A stretch of 64,000 bases of DNA from Piper betle (Eukaryota > Streptophyta > Magnoliopsida > Piperales > Piperaceae): assembly GCA_033002965.1 (NCBI GenBank), contig JAURVB010001854.1, positions 1 through 64,000 on the forward strand, written 5' to 3'. Each line of letters starts with the position of its first letter. The first letter of the stretch is position 1. Under the pieces are notes generated by a model that saw only the letters and a program-made list of their open reading frames with translations, made no database searches and was not told the DNA's origin. Of the stretch, positions 1-11,318 are shown one piece after another. The position numbers and the translations under genes are program-made.

Positions 1-1
1 C

Positions 2-100
2 CCAAGAACTCAAAAGAAGCATGACTCCATATGGGTAGTTGTGGACCGACTAACTAAGGTAGCTCACTTCATCCCCACGAAATTAATGAGGACGGCAGGA
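2..100 (+). pseudogene. Ty3/gypsy integrase core fragment
   Basis: One open frame from base 2 reads a gypsy integrase core stretch, including DSIWVVVDRLTKVAHFIP, the segment just after the first catalytic aspartate region in plant gypsy integrases. The similarity stops near base 100, where the sequence becomes the reverse strand of a chromovirus LTR. The piece is about 33 codons and is cut by the window edge on the left. Its orientation is opposite to the integrase remnant at 2321-3121, so the two are not parts of one colinear element. Confidence 0.75.
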
Positions 101-2202
101 AATTTTAAAGGTACGGCCCCGTGTTGGACTAAGTCAATTCCTTGACCCCGATTGCGTTACAGCGCATGGTGGTCGAATCTGGGCTCAGGCCGACCAGGGC
201 TGCCAACAAGGGAAAGTACAACATTTCAAATGATTATACGGACCTGTGATATTTCGAACTCGCAGTTGCGACCAATGATCCTAATCTGAACGAGAACATA
301 AAATTATACATAAGTATAATTTTATTCGAGTAGGAATGCATGCAACTAAATGACTAATATATATATATCACTATTAAAACTTCAACAATATTAAATATTA
401 AATTATTCATGTGATTTAATCATTTAAGTCCTACTTTACATTTTAAATTAATTATCTAAATCATAATTAATACCTAACAATTGATAAAATAATTATTACT
501 AATAAACAAGTATTTAATTTTCCTTTGCGACGATAATTACTTAACCCCGATCTTGATGATTTAGTTTACGGTTATAATTTTTTTATCGCTACTATTATTT
601 ATAGCAATTTAATTAATTAAGTTGTTCGATTAAATTATTTAAAATAATTTGTATTATTCAAAAATATTATTAATACAATTATTTTAAATTATTCGACTCA
701 ATAAAGTTTCGAACTTTATTTATTTTCATTATTCTATTTAGGTTCGGCGCTAGTGATTGCTACCCGACTATAGTTTAATAACCCATTAAAATAATTATCT
801 TTAAAGATTTATTACGTGTTCGTATTATTTTTAACTCGAGTCGGTATCGAGTCAACCCATATTTACAAAACTGCCACCCTCCTCCTCTTCTTCTTCTTCT
901 TCTTCTTCCCGTCGCCATTCTTCTCTTCTCCAAAAACAGGTTTGTCCTTCTCCTCCAACCCTTATCTTGGCACCCAATTGAACCACCATCTAAACATCCC
1001 AACAAAGCATCAACAACAAGATAAAATCAGCAAGTGAGGAGGCCTCATGTGCGTGATTTACAGCAACGATCCAAGACGCCGTCCTGCACCAAACCAGGCA
1101 TGTTTCTCTTCTCCCAGCCTCAAGACCCCTCCTTTCTTGCACCTTCCTCCAATTCAGATGTTCCACGACCAAAGGCTGGCATCAAAACAGGAAAGATCGG
1201 CCACCTTTGGACGTTGCATGGAGTATGGTCATTCTCCCCATTTCTGCACTTCGTCACCATGAATTCCGCTGAGAAGGTCATCCGTTGTGGACTGTTCCGG
1301 CGGCCTGAACTGCTGTGAAGGAACCCATGACGCTGTTGACGAAGCACAACTAGTGTCTACCCCTCTGCACGTCCATTACAACACCTATTGCAGCAGTACG
1401 TCGCCACTTCCATCACCCTTGCAACTCTGCCCCTTCACCGCTGCAATTCTGCCACCCACCGGAAACCAGGGACATGGCGAGCCCTCCCTTCGACCCAGTA
1501 GCAAGAGTGGTCGTCGGGGTGTGAGGGACTGACTTACAATTGTTCTTACGGTCGCCCATCTTGCCAAAGTTTCAGGCTACTCAGCCATGGACGGGATTCC
1601 AATTTCAGTTCAGTTTAGTTCTTTTCTTGTTGATTTACAACTTTAATTCCCATGATTAACAAGCTTATTGTCAATTAAAAATATGCATGCAAGAATCCTA
1701 ATGTAAAAGAAATAAGAAAAGGGACGAGATACTCACGCAGCAATGAGGAGGGTGCCTGGGATGGAGAGGAGACAAGAAGGAGTGGACGGCTAGGGAAAAG
1801 GATTTCCCACAATCTTCACAACTATATATATATACAACTCAACGAGTCCTTCAATTAAATTCTTACACCCTACCCTACCGCCCATTCATGAATAGGTATC
1901 ACTTGGCTAAAGTTTGTTCTCCCTTTTCCTTCCACTCACCAAGTCGTCACCCACCCAAGACCGGGGTTTGGCCTTAGGTCGAACCATGACCGGTCGACTA
2001 ATGATCATAATAATCGTGATGACCAATCATATCGATTCACCCGTACTTCACTTAACTGGGTAACCAGGTAAATAAATGGGTAAATAATAAAATATAATAA
2101 TTAACCGGGTAGAATTAACCGGGTAAAAAATATAACACGTTCATTCCTTCCAAACCGTGTTTGGTCCATTCACAAGATTGTGTCTGCGTCACAGTCTTTA
2201 CA
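101..2202 (-). mobile_element. Truncated 3' LTR of a chromodomain Ty3/gypsy element (family T)
   Basis: The reverse complement of this block aligns by eye with the solo LTR at 18101-20754: it begins TGTAAAGACT at 2202, followed by blocks of ACCCGGTTAA type and the ACTCGAGT/ATACTAACTCG region, and further on the PBS-distal part near 105-330. The 3' end of the LTR is missing: the match stops at about base 101, where integrase sequence of opposite strand begins. Its 5' end directly follows a purine-rich tract and the stop of the chromodomain integrase, so it is the 3' LTR of the minus-strand element. Confidence 0.8.
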
Positions 2203-2320
2203 TATCGTCCCCAACTTGGAGATATTTCATCCCCGAAATATCATAATGGGCAACAGAACAATCATGATTAATTTTATTTATTTCTTCGGGATCAGTTCAT
2301 GCTACTACAAATATAAACTC
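2203..2320 (-). other. 3' untranslated part and polypurine tract of family T element
   Basis: On the minus strand the stretch between the integrase stop and the LTR ends in AAGTTGGGGACGATA just before TGTAAAGACT. A G-rich purine tract directly before the 3' LTR is the expected plus-strand priming site of an LTR retrotransposon. No open frame is present. Confidence 0.65.
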
Positions 2321-3121
2321 CTATGCCACAAACAGGCTAGGGTATTTCCTTGCCATTTCTTGTTCAGTCTCCCATGTAGCTTCCTCTGACCCCTGATTTT
2401 TCCACAATACTTTTACCAAAGGAATTTCCTTGTTCCTGAGTGTCTTTATTTCTCTTGCCAGGATGCGGATCGGCTTTTCCTCGTAGGTTAAATTTGATTG
2501 TAGCTCTAAGTCTTCAAAATTTGTGATGATATGATCCTCATCCCGTACATATTTCTTTAGCATTGACACATGGAAAACATTGTGTACTCCAGCTAGGCTT
2601 GGTGGCAATGCTAATCTATATGCACAATTCCCAACTCGATCCAGGATTGGAAACGGTCCTATGAATCTTGGCTTCAACTTCCCTGATATTTTAAATCTGA
2701 TCACCCCCTTCGTAGGAGATGTCTTTATGTACACAAACTCCCCAACTTGGAACTCTAGGTCCTTCCTTCGAGTATCAGCATAACTCTTTTGTCGATCCTG
2801 AGCTGCCTTAAGTCTTTGCTGAATGAGTTTCACCTTTTCAGTTGCTTCCCTCACCATCTCTGGCCCGACTATAACTGCTTCGGTAGACTCCAGCCAGCAC
2901 GATGGAGATCTACAGGGCCTACCATATAAGGCTTCAAATGGTGCCATCCCTATACTGGCTTGGTAAGAGTTATTGTAGGTGAATTCAACCAAGGCTAAGT
3001 GTTTCTCCCAGTCACCTCCCCAGTCAAGAATGCAAGCTCTTAACAAATCTTCCAAAGTTTGAATAGTCGTCTCACTCTGACCATCAGTTTGGGGATGATA
3101 TGCTCTTACCTTTGTGTGCCA
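2321..3121 (-). pseudogene. Integrase C-terminus with GPF/Y module and chromodomain (family T, chromovirus)
   Basis: The minus-strand frame gives 244 residues from the first Met at 3055, and the same frame extends upstream to about 3121 through [10 protein letters not shown], which carries the third catalytic acid of the DDE core. Within the 244 residues: [21 protein letters not shown] at 25-45, a GPF/Y module starting [12 protein letters not shown] at 131-142 and ending HVSMLKKYV near 170, and a chromodomain at about 191-243 with VKVLWKNQ and EEATWETE. This arrangement is diagnostic of chromoviruses; the combination with a TGTAA...TTACA LTR suggests the Tekay/Del clade (inference). Everything upstream in pol (RT, RNase H, protease, gag) is gone: the match ends near 3121 with unrelated sequence beyond. 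The C-terminus itself is intact, so the loss is by truncation rather than point decay. Confidence 0.85.
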
Positions 3122-3489
3122 GCTTGTGCATCCCTATGGGAGCAACCAAAATTGGAGAATCTGTTTCTGTAACCAAGAATGGTCGTTGATAAATCTACCA
3201 TCACTCATCTACGAGAACTCCTAGATGAAATCTGAAGACAATGGATAGGAGTTATATTGCACATAAAGAACAATAAATCTTCAATGTGTTCTATGAAAAT
3301 GAAAAACAAGGTAGTAAAAGAATCCTACAAAATTTTGATTCGAATTAGGGTTGATCAACCTCTTCCACAATCCCAATTCACTCATCTTGGTCCAATCAAG
3401 TGTCAAAAGAATTTACATCATCTTAGCATTTTCATATATATTTCTACAAAGCTCTATGCCACTTTTTGCAAATTGACAAGCTTAATTGA
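3122..3489. other. Unassigned AT-rich stretch
   Basis: Begins where the chromovirus pol stops. Short open frames on both strands, none recognised. No clear repeat ends seen. Confidence 0.5.
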
Positions 3490-3860
3490 AATTAGATAAC
3501 ATCGAGAGAAAACCAGCGTAGCATGACAACAAAAGAGGAAGCGTCACAGATCATAACAGGCCGCAGCTGCTGGTGAGAGCATCCCGATCCACCCGACGGA
3601 CAAATGTTGCCACTGAGACAGTTGTGCAACATTGCTGACGAGGTGGAGCAGGAGAGGGTATGGCCAGGGCGACGGCGGCGGTTGGAGTCGGAGGTGCTCG
3701 ACTTGGAGGTGGTGGGGATATACAAACAGATTTAATTTCTAGCCATCGGATAGAATCCAATGGCCGAAAAAAATTGAAGCACAACAAATATGGTTGTGCT
3801 GCAGCACATAAACCTTTTTCCCCTGTATATAGGGTAGGCAAAATCACAAACATTCAGATG
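3490..3860 (+). repeat. Palindrome repeat, copy 1, with GC-rich leader
   Basis: A GC-rich stretch (about 3500-3720, rich in GGCGGC/GGTGGTG) runs into an imperfect palindrome at 3733-3766 built on AGCCATCGGAT / ATCCAATGGCC, then a 14-base palindrome TGTGCTGCAGCACA, then CCTTTTTCCCCTGTATATAGGG. The same order (GC-rich DNA, CAGCC(A/G)TTGGAT palindrome, GCAGCAC, pyrimidine run, TATA-like run) occurs at 59021-59130 and reversed at 57700-57830. No transposase-like frame is present. Family identity is unknown. Confidence 0.55.
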
Positions 3861-5045
3861 GCCCAAATTAAGTGCCAATAAAACTGGGTGCTTAACTCAT
3901 TTCATGATATAAACCAAAGTATCATTTGAGTACAATGATAAATCAAAAGTGAGTCCTAACATACATGTAATCCTAGCTCTAAGCATTAATAAAGAGGACT
4001 CGAACTCCAGTAGAAAAAGCAAATGATAAACAAGTGTAAATAGTCAGAAATTGGGGAGATGGATTAGTTTGCACGTTACAAAATATAATCATGCTCCAAA
4101 CAGCAAATCAGCTATCGGCAACGACAACAAAGTGGGGTACTCTATAGTTTGCCCCTAACAGCTTCAATAAGAAGAGAGTAAATAGGATAAGTCTTCTAAG
4201 GTATATATAGGCAACTAATGTAACTTGAGGAATGAGTTGTTCGGTATTGGAAGTGATGAAAAGGTGTGGGAATTAATTGTATAGGGTATCAAAAGATTTG
4301 ACAAGTGTATAAATATGAAAAGTTGTGAATCATAATTCTAAAAGAAAAGAACTCTATGGTCTCTTGAATAATGGAATGGTCATATAGAAAATGGAAAAAA
4401 GGTGCAATTCATAAATATGCATAGGGTGTTGTGGCAAGGCAAATGTGACACAAAATTAAAGGCATCACTATCACAAGGTTATCCAGCATATCTTAGACTC
4501 CCAATGCATGCACATAACCAAATTCCAATCTAAACCTATGTCAAGACATGTTCATATATAAAATCACATATAAAGATTGCTACTGCACATCTATGTACCA
4601 TGTAATCACGCATGTACATCATAATATATACACGGTCCAAAGTTAGCAAATACAGCTCAACTAGCCTTTACATATACACATATCATCCAAGCCAACACCA
4701 ATTTATTCGGACCAGTCCAATAGTAGATTCAAAATCTATGAGCCAAAGGAAACATGTTTTTATAGCATGCATGATAGAGTCATAAGTATCGACGTATATG
4801 TATAATTTTAAAATTAGGACGTTCTTACAGGATTCTGTACGAGCACTATTTTGAGGTCAGTATATTTCAATAAAGGTGGTGATTTGATAATATAACTTAA
4901 TCTAGTCAACTTGGTTGGCAATCAAGACACACCATATGGGGCTCAAAGGTCGGATCAGGGTGGCGTGGTTGAAAATATGTGAAATATATAATGAGTATTC
5001 CGAGGGTAGAAGGAATAGTGTGGGATCTATTATGTACTTCTAGTC
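3861..5045. other. No recognisable feature
   Basis: AT-rich sequence with no convincing coding frame, LTR ends or terminal inverted repeats. It is the target DNA of the solo LTR that starts at 5046; the five bases TAGTC at 5041-5045 are the left copy of its target duplication. Confidence 0.5.
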
Positions 5046-5958
5046 TGTTAGAGTCCCTCGTCATACAATGAATGTGAGAAGACATATAACTACATGGGGA
5101 ATCATAAAGATATGGAATTACTCTAAGAGGTACGAAGAATTCGAGTAGAATTATGAAAGGCGAGGAATATTTAGTGTTTGGCTCTTTGTATTCAAGATGT
5201 TGGCGTATCTCATGTATAATGTTTTGTATCCATTATCTATAAATATGTAGTTGTACATGTGTGATGATTGTAGTATAATTGAAAAGTATGTTATTTGATT
5301 TCACTGTAAAGTTTTGCAGCTTAGAGGAGGAGAGCCTCTCCTCACAAGATATGGGTCTTCTCAATTAGATTATGGGTCTTCCCAATTAGATTGTCTCTTC
5401 CCGTTAGAATTTGAGGGTATTCCTAGGGTCTTCTCAATTAGATTATGGATCTTCCCAATTAGATTGTCTCTTCCTGTTAGAATTTGAGGGTATTCCTAAT
5501 TGAAATTTAAGGGTATTCCTAATTGGAGTGTGTTCCCAACTGGAGTTAGAAGTTGTGTGTTCCCAATTGGAGTTAGAGGTTGTGTGTTCCCAATTGGAGT
5601 TAGAGGTTGTGTGTTCCCAATTAGAGTTAGAGGTTGAGTGTTCTTAATTGGAGTGTGTTCTAGTTTGAGGTTGAGTGTTCCCAATTGGATGTGTATCCCA
5701 GTTGAAGATTATTGATTCCATCTGAAGAACATTTTCAGATGATGATGAGATGTGTGTTCTCGGCTTTGTCCTATGAAAATGATGTACCGGCTTTGCCCAT
5801 TTGTGTGCTCATTATTTGATTATAGTGGATGGTTTGCGGTTTCCCTTCTATTTTAGAGGTTCTATGTTTAGTTTTGTGTCACTTTTATCCTTTATTGATT
5901 TGCCTTGTCAAAACACACAACATGAAGTTTTAAAATTTTGGGTGTTAAAATCCCAACA
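5046..5958 (+). mobile_element. Solo LTR, family K copy A, TSD TAGTC
   Basis: Starts TGTTAGAGTCCC and ends AAAATCCCAACA, matching both ends of the LTRs at 10096-10912 and 11319-12104. It is flanked by a perfect five-base duplication TAGTC (5041-5045 and 5959-5963). There is no internal region or second LTR, so this is a solo LTR left by LTR-LTR recombination. Several differences from the other copies suggest it is older. It contains the 27-base minisatellite listed separately. Confidence 0.88.
5532..5666 (+). repeat. 27-bp minisatellite inside family K LTR
   Basis: The core GTTCCCAATTGG recurs at 5532, 5559, 5586, 5613 and (as GTTCTTAATTGG) 5640, exactly 27 bases apart. As 27 is a multiple of three, the minus strand reads a repetitive peptide with IGNTQPLTP units, which is an artefact of the repeat. 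The same region in other family K LTRs has different unit lengths (36 and 46 bases). Confidence 0.88.
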
Positions 5959-5963
5959 TAGTC

Positions 5964-7129
5964 GAGGGTGGACATAAACAACTCTGTATGATTATTGTTT
6001 AAGCTAGTTAGTCTAGGGGAGCACTGGAGAGGATGTCTGCCATAAACTCCTATCAAACTTGGAATTATGTAAAATGTTGATAACTGGTTTTATTAAATCT
6101 TATGTGTATTGGTTATGTAACTTAGTTATTTTGCACTAACTTGGTACAACCAACTAGGTTGAGCACGATGTTTTCACGAAGGCTTTGGAAGGATAGAACA
6201 TTAGAGTAGTTTTACTTTAATAACTTTGGACTTGTTTTGAGAACTTGAACATCTATTACGTATGGAATTCGTTTCAGTCTACGTAGGACCGGAGTTTCCT
6301 CCTTTTTGATATTTTATTTTTTTGTTGAATCTTTCACCAAGAGAACTTACTTATCTAATTGAAGTAGTATTTTGACTAAGATCTTTTTACTTTAGGTCTT
6401 TACCTGTCATCGGGCACAAAAAATAAAATATTAAAACTCCTAAGTAAAGTTTTTCCGATTCAAGTAAAAATCTTAATCAAATTATTCAAGCACTTTGTGG
6501 AGTGAAGATGAAATCTAACAAATTAAAGTGATGATTCCTCTTAGGAGGTTAATAAAAACATGAATTAAATTTTATAGTATAAATGTGGGCCTCAAATTGG
6601 TTCAGTAGTGCTAAATGGACTGTTAAAATTACAATGTTGCTTCAATTTTAAAATTTGTGCTTATTTAATGACGTATAAAAATAGCATGACTATCATTTTC
6701 CTTAGTTTCTAACTTCCTATTAGTAATAGTGAGGAGCATTTTCCAAATTAGATTAATATGAAAACCAAAGGATCATTTAAATTGTCAATTGTGTTTGCAC
6801 TATAAGTATATGGTGAATCGCTTTTGCAGATTGAGTAGGGCTATGTCAACTTAGAAAGCACCCACGTTTACCAACACTAATAGGTTATTATTGAATGCTC
6901 ATTGGAATTTGCGATCAGAGAAATTTGTGGGTACACACATTGCAGAGTGAATATATGAGCCACATATTTCTTATACATTTAGCCAAACTATTTGATGTTG
7001 TTTTTCTTTTTTCAAAGAAATTTTGTTGCCAATATTTGAAAAACAAACCCAAAAATATGAATAATCATTTCTGCTACTCATTAAATAAAAGTTTGAAGTG
7101 TTGCAGGTGTTGAATAAATAGATGTCAAG
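5964..7129. other. No clear gene; possible copia RNase H relic near 6145-6190
   Basis: Mostly AT-rich, unassigned. One short plus-strand frame near 6157-6190 reads DVFTKALEG, resembling the C-terminal end of Ty1/copia RNase H (usually D-FTKAL). It is too short and too damaged to call firmly. Confidence 0.3.
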
Positions 7130-7171
7130 GGGGAAGAAAACGAGTTGTCAGGGGAGAAACAAATATTCAGT

Positions 7172-7268
7172 GAGCAAAATGAATGTTTGGAGAGAAAAAT
7201 GAATGTTCGGTGAGAAAAACGAATGTTTGGTAAGAAAAAGAATGGTCGGTGGAAAAAAGAATGGTCCG
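7172..7268 (+). repeat. 20-bp tandem repeat, about five units
   Basis: Units of the form GAGAAAAATGAATGTTCGGT repeat about five times with small changes (19-20 bases each). It lies just before sequence resembling the middle of the family T LTR. Confidence 0.75.
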
Positions 7269-7676
7269 TCTCGTAATTAAAACTTGACTCGTGACTCTAT
7301 AAAAATAATACTAACTCGTAATAATTCTAAAAATCCAAACAAATAAGAAAAAAATCCCATAATACATAATAACACACAATATTACAATGACATGTTATAT
7401 AATGAATAACCCACCCAAGTTGCCCAGTAATGCGTCCTAATGCATTATTCGGCTTAAAAATAATTCTACGATCTAATTAAAATAAATAAAGAAAATATGG
7501 CGTACTCTTATACATTCTAATAACTTATTCTGCTACCGTCTTACTAACGTTATCATCATATACTTGGGCACACATGACTTTCATAATTCATAGCGCAAGA
7601 CCGGTCTCGACTTGGTACACGTGTTCTAAAATTGAGTTTAGACTATAAAACCCTAACTCAATTCAGAGGTGTTACA
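7269..7676. mobile_element. Truncated LTR-like segment ending at the gypsy pol break
   Basis: The left part (AAAACTTGACTCG, AATAATACTAACTCGTAATAA) matches the middle of the family T LTR at 19006-19050. The right end is GAGGTGTTACA at 7676; read on the minus strand this is TGTAACACCTC, a common plant gypsy LTR terminus. Gypsy pol coding begins immediately at 7677, so 7676/7677 is a precise insertion or deletion boundary. No matching left end or TSD was found, so orientation is left open. Confidence 0.45.
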
Positions 7677-7960
7677 GTAGTCCTAGTCTTCGACAAACCT
7701 AAAACAAAATTCATGGAAACATTAGTCTAAGGGTGAATAGGGACAGGTAGAGCATTATAAAGTCCATGACGTTTGACTCGAGATTTCTCTTTTCTACATG
7801 CTATACATCTATGACAAATTCTCCCAATATCGTTTTTAATTTGTGGCCAGAAAAAATGCTCTTTCAAAATTTCCAAAGTCTTAGGAATCCCAAAATGCCC
7901 CATTAAACCTCTCCCATGAGGCTCTCTAACAAGAAGTTTACATAATGAGCATTTGGGAAT
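7677..7960 (-). pseudogene. Integrase zinc-binding domain (HHCC), broken
   Basis: The minus strand reads MGHFGIPKTLEILKEHFFWP followed by an ICHRCIACRKEKSR stretch, the H-H/C-x2-C zinc finger typical of gypsy integrases, and then NFVLGLSKT, the segment entering the catalytic core. At least one in-frame stop lies between them. The domain stops at 7677, so the catalytic core is missing. Confidence 0.75.
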
Positions 7961-8099
7961 GCAAAGTTTGCTCTCTCAAAATAAGTAACTATCCTGCGTA
8001 TAAAATTTTTGTAAATGGTTTATCTTCACAAGCATCAAATCCAATGGAGAAGTCAATATCATTTAGGTCTAACTCATTGATGTGCTCAAATCCTAGAAA

Positions 8100-8310
8100 C
8101 TTTGCTGAAAGAGTGGAAAGAAGAACCATACCTTCCCGATAAAGCATGAGCCACAACATTATCCTTACCTTGCTTGTATTGGATGACATATCGGAACATT
8201 TCAATGAACTCAATCCAACGAGTATGTCTTCTATTCAACTTACCTTGCTCTTTAAGATACTTTTAAGGACTCATGGTTAGTGTGAACGATAAATTCTTTT
8301 GACCATAAGT
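8100..8310 (-). pseudogene. RNase H C-terminal fragment
   Basis: The minus strand reads the [20 protein letters not shown] segment with the following ALSGR, close to the conserved plant gypsy ending (YKQGKxNVVADALSRR). Stops and frameshifts are present on both sides. It sits between the RT and integrase remnants as expected. Confidence 0.7.
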
Positions 8311-8689
8311 ACTATTGACAAGTTTTTAAAGTTCGTACTAATGCATAGAGTTCCTTATCATATGTGGAGTAGCTCAAGGCAACTCCATTAAGTTTCTCAC
8401 TAAAATATGTATTGGGTCTCTTGTCTTGTATAAGTACAACACCTATACTAATACGGAAGCATCACATTCCATTTCAAAAGTTTTAGAAAAGTCTAGTAGA
8501 TGTAGTTAAGAAGTAGAACTTAGCTTTCTTTCTAAATATTGAATGCCTTATCTTGATCTTCTCTCCATTTGAAGCTAACATTTTTCTTGATTATTTCAGT
8601 CAATGGTGCAGCAGGGTGCTAAAGTTTGGCACAAACCTGCGGTAGAATCATGTTAGGCCATGAAAACTCCTTAATTTGGTGATGGTAGT

Positions 8690-9330
8690 TGTTGTAGACT
8701 AATCTTTGATTGCCTTATTTTCTCTTTGCCCACTTACACCATTGGCACTCACAACAAAACCAAGAAAAATAACTATGTCTATGCAATAGCTACATTTCTT
8801 AAGATTAGCATACAACTTTTTAGATCTCAAAGCTTCAAGAACAAATTTCAAATGTTCAATATGCTCATTCAAATTCTTAATGTAAATCAAGATATCATCA
8901 AAGTAAACAATAACAAATTTTTAATAGAAGCTCGCAAAAACATGTTTCATCAAACACATGAAAGTATTTGGTGTATTAGTTAACCCAAAGCACATTACTA
9001 ACCATTCATATAAACCATGTTTTGTTTTAAATATTGTTTTCCAATCATCGCCTTCTTTCGTGTGAATTTGATAGTACACACTTTTTAAATCAATTTTTAC
9101 AAAGAAAATGGAAGCATGCAACTTTTCTAACATGTCAAGTAAACAATGTATGGGATGCCGATACTTCACTATGATTTTGTTGACGGCACGTCAATCCACA
9201 CACATTCTCCACGTTCCATCTTTCCTAGGACCTAGCAAAATAGGATTGACACATGGACTCATGCTTTCTCTTACATGCCCTTTGGCCAATAGCTCTTCAA
9301 TTTTCTTTTGAAGTTCTTTGGTTTCTTCTA
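8690..9330 (-). pseudogene. Reverse transcriptase domain, broken
   Basis: The minus frame at 8921-9169 contains KYRHPIHCLLDMLEKL, then KIDLKSVYYQI (first catalytic Asp present) and FKTKHGLYEWLVM. A stop follows, and in the same frame the active-site box YFDD (codons at 8894-8905) survives, followed by NLNEHIEHLKFVLEALRS and IFLGFVVSANGV. Upstream, at about 9190-9300, the NPILLGPRKDGTWRMCVDCR-like segment is visible. So the key residues remain but nonsense mutations have killed the frame. Confidence 0.85.
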
Positions 9331-9769
9331 GACGACTTCGATAAACTAGATAGTTAGGAATCACAGGTCAAGGAATTCTTCAAGAAAAACATTCTTGTAT
9401 TGCTGGAAAAGAGAAATTGCAGCGCTTAGCAAAGAATTGTCAAGGTTAGTTAGTGAGAAATAAGCCTCTTTGTACAAAATCAACATCAGTGACCTCTTTA
9501 TTTTTTAAACAATCTTAATCTCTCTTTCTTTTGCAAAAAAAGTCACTTTTCTAAGGCCACACATTTCTCAACACCCACCCCCCCTCCCTTTTCCCCCTCT
9601 TTTCTTTTTTAGTTCTCATTTCAGTTTTGTTCCTCTCAATTTCTTTTTAACTCTTACTCTCATTCTCACTTCTTTTTGTACTGGTTGTAATGAACTTCTT
9701 GATTTAGTTTTGCTCTTTGAAAACTTGGTGAGGTTGTAATGCAACAAAAGTAACATTTTGACCATCTTT

Positions 9770-10095
9770 TGTGAAGCTATACTGGTTCTTGTACCCATCA
9801 TGGTTAGTACCTGTGTCAAATTGCTGTGGCCTACCAAGCTATATGTATCTAGCTTGCATAGTTACCACCACATCACAAAGTACTTCATCAGAGTATTTGG
9901 CAATAGAAAATGATACGAGAACCTATTTTGTTACTCGCATTTCCCCACATTCATTCAACCATTGGAGATGATAAGGTTGAGGGTGCTTTTGTGTCTTCAA
10001 GCCAAGCTTGTCAAGCATTAATTTACTAGCAACATTGAAACAACTTCCTTCATCTATGATCACACCACAAACTAGATCTTTAACATGGCAGCGAG
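9770..10095 (-). pseudogene. Aspartic protease region of gypsy element, broken
   Basis: The minus strand reads CGVIIDEGSCFNVASKLMLD and HPQPYHLQWLNECGEM, typical of plant chromovirus-like proteases. The usual active site here is D-x-G/S-S; this copy shows D-E-G-S, with aspartate kept. It is truncated at its N-terminal side by the family K LTR at 10096. Part of the downstream linker is recognisable toward 9620. Confidence 0.7.
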
Positions 10096-10265
10096 TGTTG
10101 GGGTCCCTCATCATACGATGGATGTGAGAAGACATGCAACTATATGGGGAATCGTAAAGACATGGAGTTATTCCAAGAGGTATGAGGAATTCGAGAAGAA
10201 TTGCTGAAGACGATGAGTATTTAGTATTTTGGCTCTTGGTATTTACGAGGCTGGTTTTCTTTTCC

Positions 10266-10276
10266 TATATATATAG
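10266..10276 (+). promoter_or_regulatory. Probable LTR TATA box
   Basis: CCTATATATATAG lies about 170 bases into the LTR and is repeated at the same place in the second LTR (11489-11499). Related AT runs occur at the same position in copy C. This is the likely core promoter of the element; no transcript data are available. Confidence 0.5.
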
Positions 10277-10914
10277 TTGTATTGTGAGAGAATAGAATAG
10301 GAGAGAGTACAACAGAACTGAGTGTATCATTGTGTGCTTCACTGTGAGGGTTTTACAGTGAGGCTCTCTCTCTCTCTTAGAGGAGGGAGAGCCTCTCCTC
10401 ATGGTGTACTTACTTTGTCTAGAGAGGAGAGCTCTCATGGAGCCTTCCTATGGTGTACTTACTTTGTCCGATGTGTGTATCGGTGTCCTAACTGGAGTGT
10501 GTTTCAGTTAGAGGTTGGTGTTCCTAATTGGAGTGTGTTCCAGTTAGAGGTTGGTATTCCTAATTGGAGTGTGTTCCAGTTAGAGGTTGCGGTTACAGAT
10601 CTAGACAGGGTCACCATTGGTGGTGCATGTGAGAGAAGAAAGAGGAATTGTTCGTTGTGAGGAGAAGACATGAGTTTGGGTTCTTCGACAAGACCAACTG
10701 TAGTTTATTTCTTATCCTTCTCTACCTTTTGTCTATGATTTGTAATTGGGAGTAATTTTACTCATCTCATATTTTTTGGTTGTGGTTTTATTTCAATTTG
10801 AAAGTTTCCACTTTAAATTTGTGTGTCATATATCTTTTATCCTGTATTGGTTTGCCTTGTCAAAACACACACAACATGGTGTTTGGGGATTTTGGTTGTT
10901 AAAATCCCAACAAG

Positions 10915-10926
10915 TGGCATCAGAGC
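10915..10926 (+). other. Primer binding site, initiator-Met type (copy B)
   Basis: TGGCATCAGAGC follows the 5' LTR after two bases. The usual plant PBS complementary to initiator tRNA-Met is TGGTATCAGAGC, so there is one mismatch. Its position defines 10096-10912 as the 5' LTR and the plus orientation. Confidence 0.8.
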
Positions 10927-11305
10927 TTTGGTTCGTGTAGCTGTGGTTCATGGCCTGTGGAGGTTTGTGTTGTTTTTTTCAAGATGATGTTTCGACGGTG
11001 CTAGCAAAGGAGTTTCTTCTATACGAGTATGGGAGATGTGCTAGGAGTTCCAATCAGGGGAGATAGAGGACATTTCACATGAGTCGGGAGGGGAGATGTG
11101 TTAAAATATTTCCCTCCTCATGTGATGGCAGTCGTCAAGTGGTCGACAATGGTGCTTCAAGTTCAACCGGTGTTCGACGAGTGGTGCAGAGTTGAAGATT
11201 TTTTAAGGAGCTTCCACATGGGGCGAGAAGGGGAGATTGGAAGGGTTGTATCTCTTTCCCATGTGAACAATGCTGAAACCAACCCTAGTGTGTTCCGTAT
11301 GATTC

Positions 11306-11318
11306 GGGAGGGGAGAAT
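11306..11318 (+). other. Polypurine tract (copy B)
   Basis: GGGAGGGGAGAAT abuts the second LTR at 11319. A similar GGGAGGGGAGATG motif occurs earlier inside the internal region at about 11087-11099. Confidence 0.75.

Larger units (their letters stand above)
7677..10095 (-). mobile_element. Ty3/gypsy polyprotein remnant (PR to INT zinc finger), minus strand
   Basis: Read on the minus strand the order is protease (about 10095-9770), reverse transcriptase (about 9330-8690), RNase H end (about 8310-8100) and integrase zinc-binding domain (about 7960-7677), the normal gypsy order. It is cut at the left by an LTR-like segment exactly at 7677 and at the right by the family K LTR at 10096. Many stops and frameshifts interrupt it. 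Gag, the integrase core and both of its own LTRs are absent. Confidence 0.85.

Noticed and set aside
5496..5684. Repeated IGNTQPLTP peptide on the minus strand
   Set aside because: Translation of the 27-bp LTR minisatellite.
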